A DNA stretch of 64,000 nucleotides from Rhizobacter terrae (GCF_003852895.1 NZ_QUSW01000005.1:496001-560000), one strand, 5' to 3'. Counted from the first letter of the stretch, positions 9,679 through 19,824 are shown. Notes: generated by a model from the sequence alone, not told the origin. Made by a program: numbers and translations.

Positions 9679-9717
9679 TTGACACAATTTTGACGGGGCG
9701 TGTGCAATTTGCACACG
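9679..9717 (+). promoter_or_regulatory. Promoter with perfect palindromic operator ahead of DUF6502 gene
   Basis: A TTGACA -35 box (9679-9684) stands 18 nt before a TGCAAT -10-like box (9703-9708). Overlapping the latter is a perfect 19-nt palindrome, CGTGTGCAATTTGCACACG (9699-9717), with a one-base centre. The arrangement is typical of an operator that blocks polymerase. The start codon of the DUF6502 gene follows 39 nt downstream. Confidence 0.6.
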
Positions 9718-9756
9718 GGCTGGTGCGTAAGCCTGGGAATCACCAGGAGAACGTGC

Positions 9757-10614
9757 ATGGCCGCGATTCCGCCTTCCCTCGCCGAACCCGTCGTCGATTC
9801 CGTGGCCGTCCTCGACGCTCTTCGGCAAGTGATCTCGCCGCTGGCGATGTTGGCAGTGGCACGCGGCGTGTCCTACGGCGAAGTCGAAGAGCTCGTGAAG
9901 GCGGCCTTCACGGACGCTGCCGTCGATGTGAAGCGCCAATCGGCGGGCGAGCCGCCGTCCGTCAGCCATGTCAGTGCCGCCACGGGTCTTAGTCGCCGGG
10001 AGGTGAGCCGGCTCATGTCCTTGGTGCAGGCGGCACCCACCCGAAAGTCTCATGCGAGTGAGATCTTCGTGCGGTGGCTGACCGACCCCCGCTTTGGCGA
10101 CAAGTCCGGTCCGCGGCGGCGTCTGGCCCGAACCGGGCAACACCCCAGCTTTCAATCGCTCGCCGAGTCGGTGAGCAAGGACGTCAAGCCACGCACGCAT
10201 CTCGACGAGCTTTGTCGGCTCGGTCTCGCGCGCCTTGACGAGGCCAGTGATGTGGTGGAGTTGCTGCGCGACACCTTTGTCCCCTCGACCGATGAGCGCC
10301 AGATGTTCGGATTCCTGGGAGACAACGTCGGGGACCACTTGCGTGCGGCAGCGGAAAACGTGTTGCGACGCCCTGGCGAGCATCTGGAGCAGGCGTTGTT
10401 CGCGGACGAACTCTCTGCCCACTCGCTGCGGGCGGTGCGGCCTCTGGTGGACCAGCAATGGCAATCCCTGGTGCGGGCGTTGGTGCCGGTGCTGAATGAA
10501 CTCATCGAGGCGGACCGCAAGGCGGGCCGCCCGCAGAACGGCCGCATCCGCATTGGCCTGTACGCCTATTCTGAATCGACCACAGCGGCTGTTGAGTCCG
10601 CCGCGAACCCCTGA
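9757..10614 (+). CDS. DUF6502 family protein, probable HTH regulator
   Basis: Protein of 285 residues recognised as the DUF6502 type found in proteobacteria, function not established. The start is the ATG at 9757, preceded by AGGAGA at 9745-9750; the longer frame runs into the promoter. The segment VSHVSAATGLSRREVSRLMSL (about residues 65-87) reads as a helix-turn-helix, so a DNA-binding role is plausible. Next to it lies a DUF5666 lipoprotein gene 10 nt downstream. A perfect palindrome in its own promoter suggests autoregulation (inference). Confidence 0.85.
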   Translation: MAAIPPSLAEPVVDSVAVLDALRQVISPLAMLAVARGVSYGEVEELVKAAFTDAAVDVKRQSAGEPPSVSHVSAATGLSRREVSRLMSLVQAAPTRKSHASEIFVRWLTDPRFGDKSGPRRRLARTGQHPSFQSLAESVSKDVKPRTHLDELCRLGLARLDEASDVVELLRDTFVPSTDERQMFGFLGDNVGDHLRAAAENVLRRPGEHLEQALFADELSAHSLRAVRPLVDQQWQSLVRALVPVLNELIEADRKAGRPQNGRIRIGLYAYSESTTAAVESAANP

Positions 10615-10624
10615 AGGAGACCTC

Positions 10625-11866
10625 ATGCATTCCTCTCATTCTTCACTCACGCGCGGCGGCGAGACTTCGTCCCTTCGTCATTGGCGGCAGGTCGCCGCCG
10701 CCGTCACCTGCGTGGCGGCGATCCTGGCCGGCTGTGGTGGTGGCGGCGAGTCGGTGGGCACCGGAGGCACCGGCGCACCACTGTCGTTTTCTTCTGGACG
10801 GATATCGGGGTTCGGTTCGGTGATCGTCAATGGGGTGCGCTTTGATGACAGCACGGCCCGTGTCAGCGACGACGATGACGCCACACATGACCGCACCGAA
10901 CTCAAGCTGGGCATGACGGTTGATGTGCAAGGCGGGACGGTGAGCACTGATTCCACGAGTGGGGCATCCAGTGCGTCTGCCAGCGCGATTCAGTTCCATA
11001 GCGAGGTGAAGGGTCCAGTGGAGGCGGTCGACGCCGCGGCGGGAACGCTCACGGTCCTTGGGCAATCGGTGGTGGTGGATGCCGCCACCGTGTTCGACGG
11101 CATCACTGGCGGGCTGACCGGCTTGAGTGTTGGCGCCCAGGTGGAAGTCTTCGCACTCGTCGATGGGAGCACTCAGGTGCTGAAGGCGACACGCCTGGAG
11201 GCGAAGTCCGGTCTTGCACAGTTCAAGCTGCGCGGCACGATCACTGCCCTGGACACAACGGCAAAGACCTTCAAGATTGGCAGCGCCACCATCGGTTACG
11301 GTGCGATTGCGGCGGTCAACCTGCCTGCGCTGGCCGATGGTGTGGTGGTGCGGGTCCAACTCCAGACTTCGCAGCAGTCAGGCATTTGGATTGCCACTAG
11401 CGTGCGCTCCGGAAAGCGCGCGGTACCGGACTCTGCGCGAAGCGAAGTCGAGGGCATCGTCACTGATTTCGTGAGCTTGTCGAATTTCAACGTCGGTGGC
11501 ATCAGCGTCGACGCCAGCAGTGCCGGTGTGAGCTTTGACAACGGCAACGCTGCGGCCATCGCCAACGGTGTGCGGCTGGAGGTGCACGGAACCACGGCCA
11601 ATGGTGTGCTGACCGCCACTCGGATCGAGTTCAAGCTGCATGATGGCGATGACCTCGAGATCGAACTTCACGGCACGATCAACAGTGCCGATGCCTTGGC
11701 CCACACCTTCACGCTTCGTGGCCAGACCGTGTCGTTCGACGACACCACCCGCATCGATGGCGGAACTGCCGCGGGCCTGGTGGTTGGAGCCAGCGTGGAA
11801 GTGCGAGGCAGTCTGGCTGCCGATGGTGCCGGGGTGGTGGCCACTCGCATCAAGTTCGAGCGATAG
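10625..11866 (+). CDS. DUF5666 repeat lipoprotein
   Basis: Envelope lipoprotein of 413 residues. The start is the ATG at 10625 behind an AGGAGA directly following the upstream stop. The signal sequence ends in a lipobox, AAILAGCGGGG, and is followed by a glycine/threonine-rich linker. The mature part is a string of short beta-rich DUF5666 modules recognisable by the recurring IxGxGSVxVNGVxFD, LxxGxxVEVxG and LxATRIE patterns (at least four copies, the last near the C-terminus). Function is unknown; such modules look like small OB- or SH3-like barrels. It forms a two-gene unit with the DUF6502 gene. Confidence 0.88.
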   Translation: MHSSHSSLTRGGETSSLRHWRQVAAAVTCVAAILAGCGGGGESVGTGGTGAPLSFSSGRISGFGSVIVNGVRFDDSTARVSDDDDATHDRTELKLGMTVDVQGGTVSTDSTSGASSASASAIQFHSEVKGPVEAVDAAAGTLTVLGQSVVVDAATVFDGITGGLTGLSVGAQVEVFALVDGSTQVLKATRLEAKSGLAQFKLRGTITALDTTAKTFKIGSATIGYGAIAAVNLPALADGVVVRVQLQTSQQSGIWIATSVRSGKRAVPDSARSEVEGIVTDFVSLSNFNVGGISVDASSAGVSFDNGNAAAIANGVRLEVHGTTANGVLTATRIEFKLHDGDDLEIELHGTINSADALAHTFTLRGQTVSFDDTTRIDGGTAAGLVVGASVEVRGSLAADGAGVVATRIKFER

Positions 11867-11913
11867 CGACAAGGCACGAGACCGGACCCGTTCGCCATTC
11901 ATGCTTCAAGGCG

Positions 11914-13152
11914 CTAGCCGGCCGCAAACGCAATTGCGGCTGGCGTTCCGACTGCAGCGTAGTGCCCCGTGAAGTTCAGCCGCCCATCCCCGCCGGCACG
12001 GAATGCGCTGACGTGGTCGCTGCGCTGGTTGCACACATACAGGAACTGGCCCGACGGATCGAAGCTGCAACTGCGCGGGTAGGAGCCGCGGGTCCATTCC
12101 TCGTCCACGAAACGAACCTGGCCAGACTGCCCATCGATGGCGAAGATGGAGATCGAATCGTGCAGCCGGTTCAGGCAGTACAGGTGCCGGCCCGTCGGCG
12201 AGACGATGACCTCCGATGCGAAGCTCGTGCCGGCGAAGCGCGACGGCAGCGCCGATACCTCCTGCTCCACGCTCAGGCTGCCGATGGCCGGGTCGTAGCT
12301 CATCACGCACAGGGTCGAGGATTCTTCGTTGAGCGAGTAGAGCCAGCGCCCGCCGGGATGGAAGGCGAAGTGGCGCGGCCCGGCGCCGGCCGACGAGGGC
12401 GTGGTGCGTGGCCGCGAGAGCAGGCCTCGCGTTGCATCGAAGGACCAGACGATGGTGCGGTCCAGCCCGAGGTCATTGGCGATGACGAAGCGGCCGCTCG
12501 GGTCGCTTTGCACCATGTGTGCATGCGGCGCATCGTGCCCGCTGATGGCAAAGCTGCCCGGTGGCCCGTTCTCGGCCTTCTCCGGCCCGACCGTGCAGTC
12601 CGCGGGCTTGCAGGCGTGAACGTCGTCCTGCACGTCGCTCGCTGCGAGCAGGCTGCCGTCGGGCGCCAGGGGAAACACGGCCACGTTGCCGCCGTCGTAG
12701 TTGGCGACGAAGGCGAAGTGCCCGCTCGGGTGCAGGCTCAGGTGAACAGGGCCACCGCCGCCGGAGCTGACGGTGTTGAGCAACTGCAGGTTGCCACCCG
12801 CCTGCACGGCATAGGCGCTCACCGATCCGGTCTTGGTGCCGTTGAAATCCGAGGTTTCGTTGCAGGCGTAGAGCACGCGCCGCGTGCGGTCCAGCGTGAG
12901 CCACGAAGGGTTGGACGCCTTGGCCGCCAGCTCGGCCTGGCCGAGCCGGCCCGACGCAGCATCCAGCCTGCAGCGGTAGATGCCCTGCCCATGCGGCCCA
13001 TAGGTGCCGATGAAGGCGATGGTGCTGCCACCGCCCGCCCTCGCCAGGCCCAGGCTGATGGCCGCGGCACCGCCCGCGCCGATGCCCGCCACCTTCAGCA
13101 GCGCACGGCGAGACAGCCTGCCGGCGGACGCACTCGATTCACGATCGCTCAT
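11914..13152 (-). CDS. Lactonase-family seven-bladed beta-propeller, Tat-exported
   Basis: Predicted periplasmic protein of 412 residues from the 6-phosphogluconolactonase-like beta-propeller family (PF10282). The N-terminus holds a twin-arginine signal, LSRRALLKVAG, followed by an alanine/glycine-rich hydrophobic stretch. Blade repeats are evident, such as VHLSLHPSGHFAFVANY, PRHFAFHPGGRWLYSLNE and SCSFDPSGQFLYVCNQRSD. I chose the ATG at 13152, six nt from AGGAG, over the in-frame GTG at 13155. It follows the porin gene after 42 nt and is probably co-transcribed. A true lactonase substrate is not deducible. Confidence 0.88.
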   Translation of the reverse strand: MSDRESSASAGRLSRRALLKVAGIGAGGAAAISLGLARAGGGSTIAFIGTYGPHGQGIYRCRLDAASGRLGQAELAAKASNPSWLTLDRTRRVLYACNETSDFNGTKTGSVSAYAVQAGGNLQLLNTVSSGGGGPVHLSLHPSGHFAFVANYDGGNVAVFPLAPDGSLLAASDVQDDVHACKPADCTVGPEKAENGPPGSFAISGHDAPHAHMVQSDPSGRFVIANDLGLDRTIVWSFDATRGLLSRPRTTPSSAGAGPRHFAFHPGGRWLYSLNEESSTLCVMSYDPAIGSLSVEQEVSALPSRFAGTSFASEVIVSPTGRHLYCLNRLHDSISIFAIDGQSGQVRFVDEEWTRGSYPRSCSFDPSGQFLYVCNQRSDHVSAFRAGGDGRLNFTGHYAAVGTPAAIAFAAG

Positions 13153-13194
13153 CACGAACTCCTTTCGGATTTCAACGGGTTGAACTCGGACTGC

Positions 13195-14331
13195 CTAGAA
13201 GCGATGCCGCAGGCCCAGCATCAGGCCGGTCTGCGTGTCCTGCCCGCTGTAGGCGCCGGCATAAGCGCCGCTGCGGCGGTCATGGTCCAGGGACGCGTAC
13301 GCGTCGGTGCGCTTGGAGAAGTAGTAGTCGGCCACGCCATAGAAGGTGCGGCGGTGGCCTGCGGGCGCGGCGGGCGTTTGCACCTGGTTGTTCTCGCCCA
13401 TGAAGCCGGCCGTGAGCGTGAGCGGCCCGGCGGATTGCCAGGTGGCGCCCAGCACGACGAGACCCGTCTTCGCATCCGCCCCGGCCGGGCCTGCGCGCAA
13501 GCCCGTGTTGGACAGCGGCCCGTTGATCCCGTTGGGATTGGCGGCCGCGCTCGGCAACTGGCAGGCCGCGGGCGTGCTGCCGATCGATGCCGCGTTGTTG
13601 CTGCCGCAGACCGCGAAGCCCTGGTCGCGATGGTTGTGCACGTAGCCGCCGAACAGCTTGGTCGCACCCAGTTGCGCGGTGCCGCCGGCCGCCCAGGCCA
13701 CGGCCTTGTGTTCGTTGATGTCCACGCTTTGCTGCGCCATGGCAACCAGGGTGTAGTTGCTGCCCGCGAACCCGGCGGCCATGCCGGCCGTGCGGCCCTT
13801 GCTCGCGTTGCCCGACTGCTCGCCGAAGCTGTAGGCCGCCGACACACTCACCGGCCCGAAGCTGTTGCGGTACTTCACGGTGTTGTCGAAGCGCACGCCC
13901 ACCAGGTCCGCATGCCAGCTGATGGCCGAGTGGTTGCCCACGCCATAGGGGTCGAAGGAACCCAGCGTGTCGAAGCCGATGCCGAACTGCCGACCCGCAG
14001 TGATGCTGCCCCAGTTGTCCTGCAGCGAGACCCAGGCCTGTCGGCCCCACATCTGGCCTTGCTGGCCGAGGGTGCCGGCATCGGGACTGAAGCCGGACTC
14101 GAGCATGAACGCGGCCTTGAGTCCGCCGCCGATGTCTTCCGTTCCGCGAAAACCCAGGCGCGAACCCTGGATCAATCCTCCGTCCACGGAGATCTTCCTC
14201 GCACCGTTCGCCGCGGCGTTGGTGGTGTAGCGCATGGCGGTGTCAAACACGCCATACACGACCACGCTCGATTGCGCATTGCCGATGGATGCCCACAGGC
14301 AACCGAAGGCCGTCAAGGCCAGACGCTTCAT
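13195..14331 (-). CDS. Outer-membrane porin, Burkholderia type
   Basis: Trimeric general-porin family protein (Porin_4), 378 residues. It begins with a signal peptide (MKRLALTAFGCLWASIGNAQ) and the SSVVVYGVFDTAMRYTTN first strand, contains the VDGGLIQGSRLGFRGTEDIG strand-turn-strand typical of betaproteobacterial porins, and ends in a C-terminal strand finishing GLRHRF with terminal phenylalanine. The start is preceded by AAGGAG nine nt upstream. It lies between an RpiR gene and the lactonase-like gene, so it could admit the substrate of that cluster, but specificity is unknown. Confidence 0.95.
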   Translation of the reverse strand: MKRLALTAFGCLWASIGNAQSSVVVYGVFDTAMRYTTNAAANGARKISVDGGLIQGSRLGFRGTEDIGGGLKAAFMLESGFSPDAGTLGQQGQMWGRQAWVSLQDNWGSITAGRQFGIGFDTLGSFDPYGVGNHSAISWHADLVGVRFDNTVKYRNSFGPVSVSAAYSFGEQSGNASKGRTAGMAAGFAGSNYTLVAMAQQSVDINEHKAVAWAAGGTAQLGATKLFGGYVHNHRDQGFAVCGSNNAASIGSTPAACQLPSAAANPNGINGPLSNTGLRAGPAGADAKTGLVVLGATWQSAGPLTLTAGFMGENNQVQTPAAPAGHRRTFYGVADYYFSKRTDAYASLDHDRRSGAYAGAYSGQDTQTGLMLGLRHRF

Positions 14332-14456
14332 TTCCGACTCTCCTTGGACGGCAGTGGTTGGTTCGGTGCGGTGCCGAATGGGCGCACCTGTCCACGCCCT
14401 GCACGGCCGTCCATCGCGTCCAGGGTGCGGTGTTTTTCTGGAAAAGCAGTCCCCCG

Positions 14457-14476
14457 CGCCCCTCGTGCGAGGGGCG
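14457..14476 (-). terminator. Hairpin downstream of the minus-strand rpiR gene
   Basis: CGCCCCTC (14457-14464) pairs with GAGGGGCG (14469-14476) around a four-base GTGC loop. On the minus strand the hairpin lies about 60 nt past the RpiR stop and is followed, some ten bases later, by a short TTTT run. It is a plausible, non-canonical terminator separating this gene from the porin. Confidence 0.45.
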
Positions 14477-14538
14477 TTGCATCAGCTCATGGGGAACCGC
14501 CCTTGCGGGCTATGGTCTTCGTCGCGGGTGGTGCTGCA

Positions 14539-15456
14539 TCAGGCCCCCTCTCCGTCGCGCTCGGCCTTGGACCACGACCATGACACGGCCGAGTGCGAGG
14601 CGCTGTCGATGCCGTGCTCCTCCAGCACGTGCTTGAACTGCTGCAATCGCGTCGCGGCCCGGGGACCCAGGCGCTGCGCGACCAGCACGGTGACGATTTC
14701 GATCGTCATCAAGTGAGCGACGTAGGCCTCGGTGCCCACGCGCATGACGGCGTCCTGCGGGACCGAGACGCCCAGCAGCACATCGGCCTCTTCGGCCAGC
14801 GGTGTGCGCGGTTCCGTCAATGCAATGACCTTCGCGCCCTGCGAGCGTGCGAAGCGCGCGGCTTCGAGCAGGTAGGGCATGCGGCCCACATGCGACACCG
14901 CGAAGGCCACGCCCTTGGGCCCCAGCGTGCTCGCGGAGATGAGCTGCAGGTGCGCATCGGAAAACGAATTCGACTGCAGGCCCAGGCGGAACAGGCGGTT
15001 CTGCAGGTCGCTGCTGATGAAGGACGAGGTGGCGCCGGCGGAATAGCAGTCCACGCGTTCGGCGCCGACGATGAGATCGGCGGCTCTTACCAGGGCATTG
15101 ATGTCGAGCTGGTGTTGCAGCAGCGCCAGCGAGGTGGTCGCGCCCGACAGGATCTTGCTGGCCACCTGAGCCGGCTCGTCGTCCTGCGTGACGCTGCGGT
15201 GCAGGTAGGAGCCGCCCAGCGCCACGTCCTGCGCCAGCGCGACCATGAACTCACGCACGCTCGGGTAGCCGAACACGCGGCAGGTGCGCACGATGGTGGG
15301 CATGGAGACGCCCGCCTTGTGCGCGAGTTCTTCGACGGTGGCGACGACAGCGGCTTGCGGATCGTCGAGGATGGCCTGCACCACGCTTTGCTGCGCGCCG
15401 GGCAGTTCTTCCAGCTGGGCGGCCAGGTGATCCATGAGGCGAGGGTAGGTCGACAT
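14539..15456 (-). CDS. RpiR-family transcriptional regulator, paralogue of the operon regulator
   Basis: Regulator of 305 residues with an N-terminal HTH_6 domain (SMPTIVRTCRVFGYPSVREF as the recognition region) and a C-terminal SIS domain (CYSAGATSSFISSDLQNRLF; AKVIALTEPRTPLAEEADV). AAGGA lies nine nt before the ATG. It closely resembles the RpiR protein encoded at 6294-7202 over both domains, indicating duplication or common import. Divergent spacing suggests a promoter in the 84-nt gap behind the AraC gene. Likely targets are the porin/lactonase genes downstream, the D-amino-acid operon, or both (inference). Confidence 0.92.
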   Translation of the reverse strand: MSTYPRLMDHLAAQLEELPGAQQSVVQAILDDPQAAVVATVEELAHKAGVSMPTIVRTCRVFGYPSVREFMVALAQDVALGGSYLHRSVTQDDEPAQVASKILSGATTSLALLQHQLDINALVRAADLIVGAERVDCYSAGATSSFISSDLQNRLFRLGLQSNSFSDAHLQLISASTLGPKGVAFAVSHVGRMPYLLEAARFARSQGAKVIALTEPRTPLAEEADVLLGVSVPQDAVMRVGTEAYVAHLMTIEIVTVLVAQRLGPRAATRLQQFKHVLEEHGIDSASHSAVSWSWSKAERDGEGA

Positions 15457-15540
15457 GTATATTCCTTACACTTCGACCATCCTATAGCCGGCCAAATGGG
15501 CCGTCAACGGGGCTGATATGGACTTTTTGGAGTAATTTTC

Positions 15541-16479
15541 TTACATCACACGGCCTGAGCCAAAGCGCTGAACCGCCTGCCGCCGGAACTCGCTGGGCGT
15601 CACGCCCTTGACCTCCAGGAAGCGCCGATTGAAGTTGGCCACGTTGTTGAACCCGACCTCGTAGCAGATGTGGGTGATCTGGTGGTCCGACTCCATCAGC
15701 AGGTGGCCGGCGCGACTCACGCGGATGCGGTTGACGAAGTCGCGGAAGGTGTTGCCGGTGGCGCGCTTGAAGAAGCGCGAGAAGCGACTCTCGGTCATGC
15801 CCAGCTCGGCCGCGAGTTCGGTGGCGGACAGCGGCTGTGCATAGTCGCGCATGATGCGGTTGACCAGCGCGTTGATCTGGCCGCTTGCACTGTCGTCGCA
15901 CCCGCCTTCCATCTGCACGCTGGACAGCAGCCGGTAGTCCGACCAGCGCGACAGCTCGGCCAGGAAAGCGCAGAACGCCGCGAAGCGCTCGACGCCGCTG
16001 CCACGCTTGATGGCATGCCAATGCGCTTGGGCGCGTTGCGAGCACTCGAAGAACTCGATGCCGTAGCGCGCGCGGTCGAGCAGCGGCTGCAGCTCCGCCA
16101 GCTCGGGCAGGTACTGCGCCGCCTGCACGATGGGCTCGTGCGGGAAGTGGATCACCAGGTCGCGCTCGGCGACGCCTTGCGGCGGCACGTCGTCCGAGAT
16201 CCAGTTGTGCGGCAGGCGTGGGCCGACGAGCACCAGGTGTCCAGGCTGGAAAGGTCCGATCCAGTCGCCGACGAAGGCCTTGCCCGAGGTCGCGGTGATC
16301 AGGTGCAGTTCGTAGTCGTCGTGGACGTGCCACCGCGCCAGGGGCGTCGGAAAGCCGTGCGCCAGGCAGCGCACGGTGCCGGTGTCCGGCGGCTCGAAGC
16401 CGAGCGTCGGCGAGCGGGTGAAGTCGCGCTCCAGGTCCGGCAGGCGCCGGCGCGGCCAGTGGGCGTCGCGAGGCTGCAT
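15541..16479 (-). CDS. AraC-family transcriptional regulator
   Basis: Regulator of 312 residues. The N-terminal half is a cupin-type sensor (HVHDDYELHLITATSGKAFVGDW; about residues 50-100). The C-terminal half (about 215-310) is the two-helix-turn-helix AraC domain, with LSATELAAELGMTESRFSRFFK and the second HTH ending NVANFNRRFLEVKGVTPSEFR. It follows the SDR gene by 10 nt on the same strand, so the two form an operon. The likely ligand is a sugar or sugar alcohol, as for other cupin-AraC proteins, but nothing in the sequence fixes it. Confidence 0.93.
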   Translation of the reverse strand: MQPRDAHWPRRRLPDLERDFTRSPTLGFEPPDTGTVRCLAHGFPTPLARWHVHDDYELHLITATSGKAFVGDWIGPFQPGHLVLVGPRLPHNWISDDVPPQGVAERDLVIHFPHEPIVQAAQYLPELAELQPLLDRARYGIEFFECSQRAQAHWHAIKRGSGVERFAAFCAFLAELSRWSDYRLLSSVQMEGGCDDSASGQINALVNRIMRDYAQPLSATELAAELGMTESRFSRFFKRATGNTFRDFVNRIRVSRAGHLLMESDHQITHICYEVGFNNVANFNRRFLEVKGVTPSEFRRQAVQRFGSGRVM

Positions 16480-16489
16480 GTCATGGCCA

Positions 16490-17218
16490 TCAGAGGTCGA
16501 AGTTCGTGGGCATCATGACCACGTCGCGGATCGTCATGCCGCGCCGCCGCGTCAGCATGAACATCATCGTCTCGGCGACTTCCCCAGGCTCCAGCAGGCT
16601 GTTGGAGGCCTTGGCCTCTTGCAGCTTCTGTGGTGGCCAATCGGCAATCAAGGCACTGCTGACCGGGCCGGGCGAGATGGACCCCACGCGGATGCCGTGC
16701 TTGAAGACCTGTCGCCTCACCGTCTGGACGAAGCAGTGGATGGCCCACTTCGACGAGGCATAGACCGGCTCCCACGGTGTCGGGAAATGCGCCGCCAGCG
16801 AGCTGGTCACGATGATGTCGCCGGTCTTGCGCCCGATCATGTGCGGCAGCACGTCGTGCACGTTCTTCATCACGACGTTGACGTTCAGGTTCAGCATGCG
16901 GTCGATCATCGAAGTGTCGGCGTCGACCAGGTCGCCGCCGACGTAGATGCCGGCATTGGCGTGCAGGATGTCGATCTGCCCCGCGGCCTCCAGCGCTTGC
17001 GGTATCAGCGACGCGCAGGCTGTCGCATCTAGCAGGTCAATCACCAGCGGGATCGCCGCGGCGCCATACCTGCCGCACACCGCGGCGAGGGCGGCAGCAT
17101 CGCGATCGACCAGCACGACGCGGGCGCCCGCGGCCAGCATCGCCTCGGCGCTGGCCAGTCCGATCCCCGAAGCCGCTCCGGTGACGACAGCCACCTTGCC
17201 TTGCAACTCCATCGACAT
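16490..17218 (-). CDS. Short-chain dehydrogenase/reductase
   Basis: Classical SDR of 242 residues. The dinucleotide-binding VVTGAASGIGLASAE motif lies near residue 10, VDRDA after beta-2 suggests NAD preference, NAG (HANAGIY) is present, and the catalytic Ser (TSSLAAH) and YASSK (Tyr/Lys) are intact. The open frame extends 11 codons upstream, but the ATG at 17218 has an AGGGGA ribosome site and fits family length. It is the first gene of an operon with the AraC regulator. Probable substrate is a polyol, sugar or 3-hydroxy acid. Confidence 0.92.
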   Translation of the reverse strand: MSMELQGKVAVVTGAASGIGLASAEAMLAAGARVVLVDRDAAALAAVCGRYGAAAIPLVIDLLDATACASLIPQALEAAGQIDILHANAGIYVGGDLVDADTSMIDRMLNLNVNVVMKNVHDVLPHMIGRKTGDIIVTSSLAAHFPTPWEPVYASSKWAIHCFVQTVRRQVFKHGIRVGSISPGPVSSALIADWPPQKLQEAKASNSLLEPGEVAETMMFMLTRRRGMTIRDVVMMPTNFDL

Positions 17219-17358
17219 GCGTTCCCCTGTCCAAGCGTCAACGGGATGCAACGATAGGCTTCACCGCCGACGAAGGGGATACGCTGCGGCCGGACACAAG
17301 TACTGGATTGCAGCGGGAGCTGCTCGATATCCCTAGCGGGTGCGCAATTCCATACCGG

Positions 17359-17422
17359 GTGGGCGGTTGAACGCCCACACTCGTTTCAGCAGACACCTGG
17401 CGCGGCCGGCCGTGCCAGGTGT
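17359..17422 (-). terminator. Tandem hairpins downstream of the chitinase gene
   Basis: Starting 9 nt beyond the chitinase stop on the minus strand, ACACCTGGC (17393-17401) and GCCAGGTGT (17414-17422) form a perfect stem whose GC-only interior also self-pairs. A second stem follows, GTGGGCG (17359-17365) with CGCCCAC (17372-17378), loop of six. Neither is followed by a clear U tract. The position argues for transcription termination or 3'-end protection. Confidence 0.55.
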
Positions 17423-17430
17423 TCGTCCGC

Positions 17431-19098
<1,668 letters not shown>

Positions 19099-19151
19099 GG
19101 CGTGTTCCCTCAAGGTGGTTATGTCCAGTTGTGCGAAAAACGGCCAATTCT

Positions 19152-19217
19152 GAAATCGATTTCTGGAACCGGTTTCATGGCTTTCCCTGATTCAGCCCCT
19201 GCCGCGCTGAATCGATT
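19152..19217 (-). promoter_or_regulatory. Cluster of LacI-type operator palindromes ahead of the chitinase gene
   Basis: Three palindromic sites with a central CG occur within 66 nt: GAAATCGATTTC (19152-19163, perfect), TGGAACCGGTTTCA (19164-19177, one mismatched pair) and AATCGATT within TGAATCGATTGCA (19208-19220). This is the shape of LacI/GalR-family operators. The sites lie 54-120 nt upstream of the chitinase ATG, so they could repress it. No LacI gene is adjacent; the one in this window (42509-43492) sits next to its own transporter. Confidence 0.55.
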
Positions 19218-19250
19218 GCAACAGGCTGTTGCGCTGTCGAGGAAAAGCAC

Positions 19251-19649
19251 TCACCCGAGCGCGAAATGTTCAATGCACGCGGTCTCGAACTCCACGGGAT
19301 TCAGGCTCGTTCGCCCGTCGACGATCCTCAGGGGGCAGCGGGCCGCCGCCAGGAAGGCCGGCCAGGAGATGTCCCATTGACCCTCCCCGTCGTAGGTGAC
19401 CCAGGGACTGAGGCGACGCTCATGGCAGAGAAAGGCCAGGGCCTGCAGGCGCAGCAGCATCGCGTCGGCCGTGGGCACGTCACCCGCGGAGCAGCGCAAA
19501 GCCACTGAGCGCAGCCGCTGCGCCGGCAGCGCATCCTGCGAGTTCAGCGCTGCCGTGAGGGCCTTGAGGGCGGCCGCGGGAACGGGCGCCGCGTCCAGCA
19601 CGGCGCCGTCGTGTCCGTACCCGGGTTGGAAGTCGTAGTGATCGGCCAT
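19251..19649 (-). CDS. Small protein of unknown function (132 aa)
   Basis: I do not recognise this protein. From the ATG at 19649 (AGGTGG seven nt upstream) it encodes 132 residues; the longer frame to 19859 is arginine-rich and looks non-coding. It has no signal peptide or membrane helix. The sequence reads as a compact, mostly helical soluble domain with a C-terminal WDISWPAFLAAARCPLRIVDGRTSLNPVEFETACIEHF stretch in several pieces. It lies between the chitinase promoter region and a Crp/Fnr gene on the same strand, with 175 nt to the latter. Codon use matches its neighbours, supporting a real gene. Confidence 0.65.
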   Translation of the reverse strand: MADHYDFQPGYGHDGAVLDAAPVPAAALKALTAALNSQDALPAQRLRSVALRCSAGDVPTADAMLLRLQALAFLCHERRLSPWVTYDGEGQWDISWPAFLAAARCPLRIVDGRTSLNPVEFETACIEHFALG

Positions 19650-19824
19650 CGTGGTCCACCTGGTTTTCCTGTGGGCCGACGGGCATGCATGAGGGGGACG
19701 CCGGCGCTTGCGAGTAGCGCGGTGCGTGCGCCCTCGTGGGTTGGTAGGAGTGGGGGTGAGACGCCGGAACCCGCCGTTAGGCTCCGCGCGTCCTTGTGTG
19801 TTCCTCCAACTTAGATGGCGAACG

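Noticed and set aside
11962-14583. 873-codon open frame on the plus strand
   Set aside because: It covers the minus-strand lactonase and porin genes, is Arg/Ala/Gly-rich and has no recognisable domain or ribosome site.
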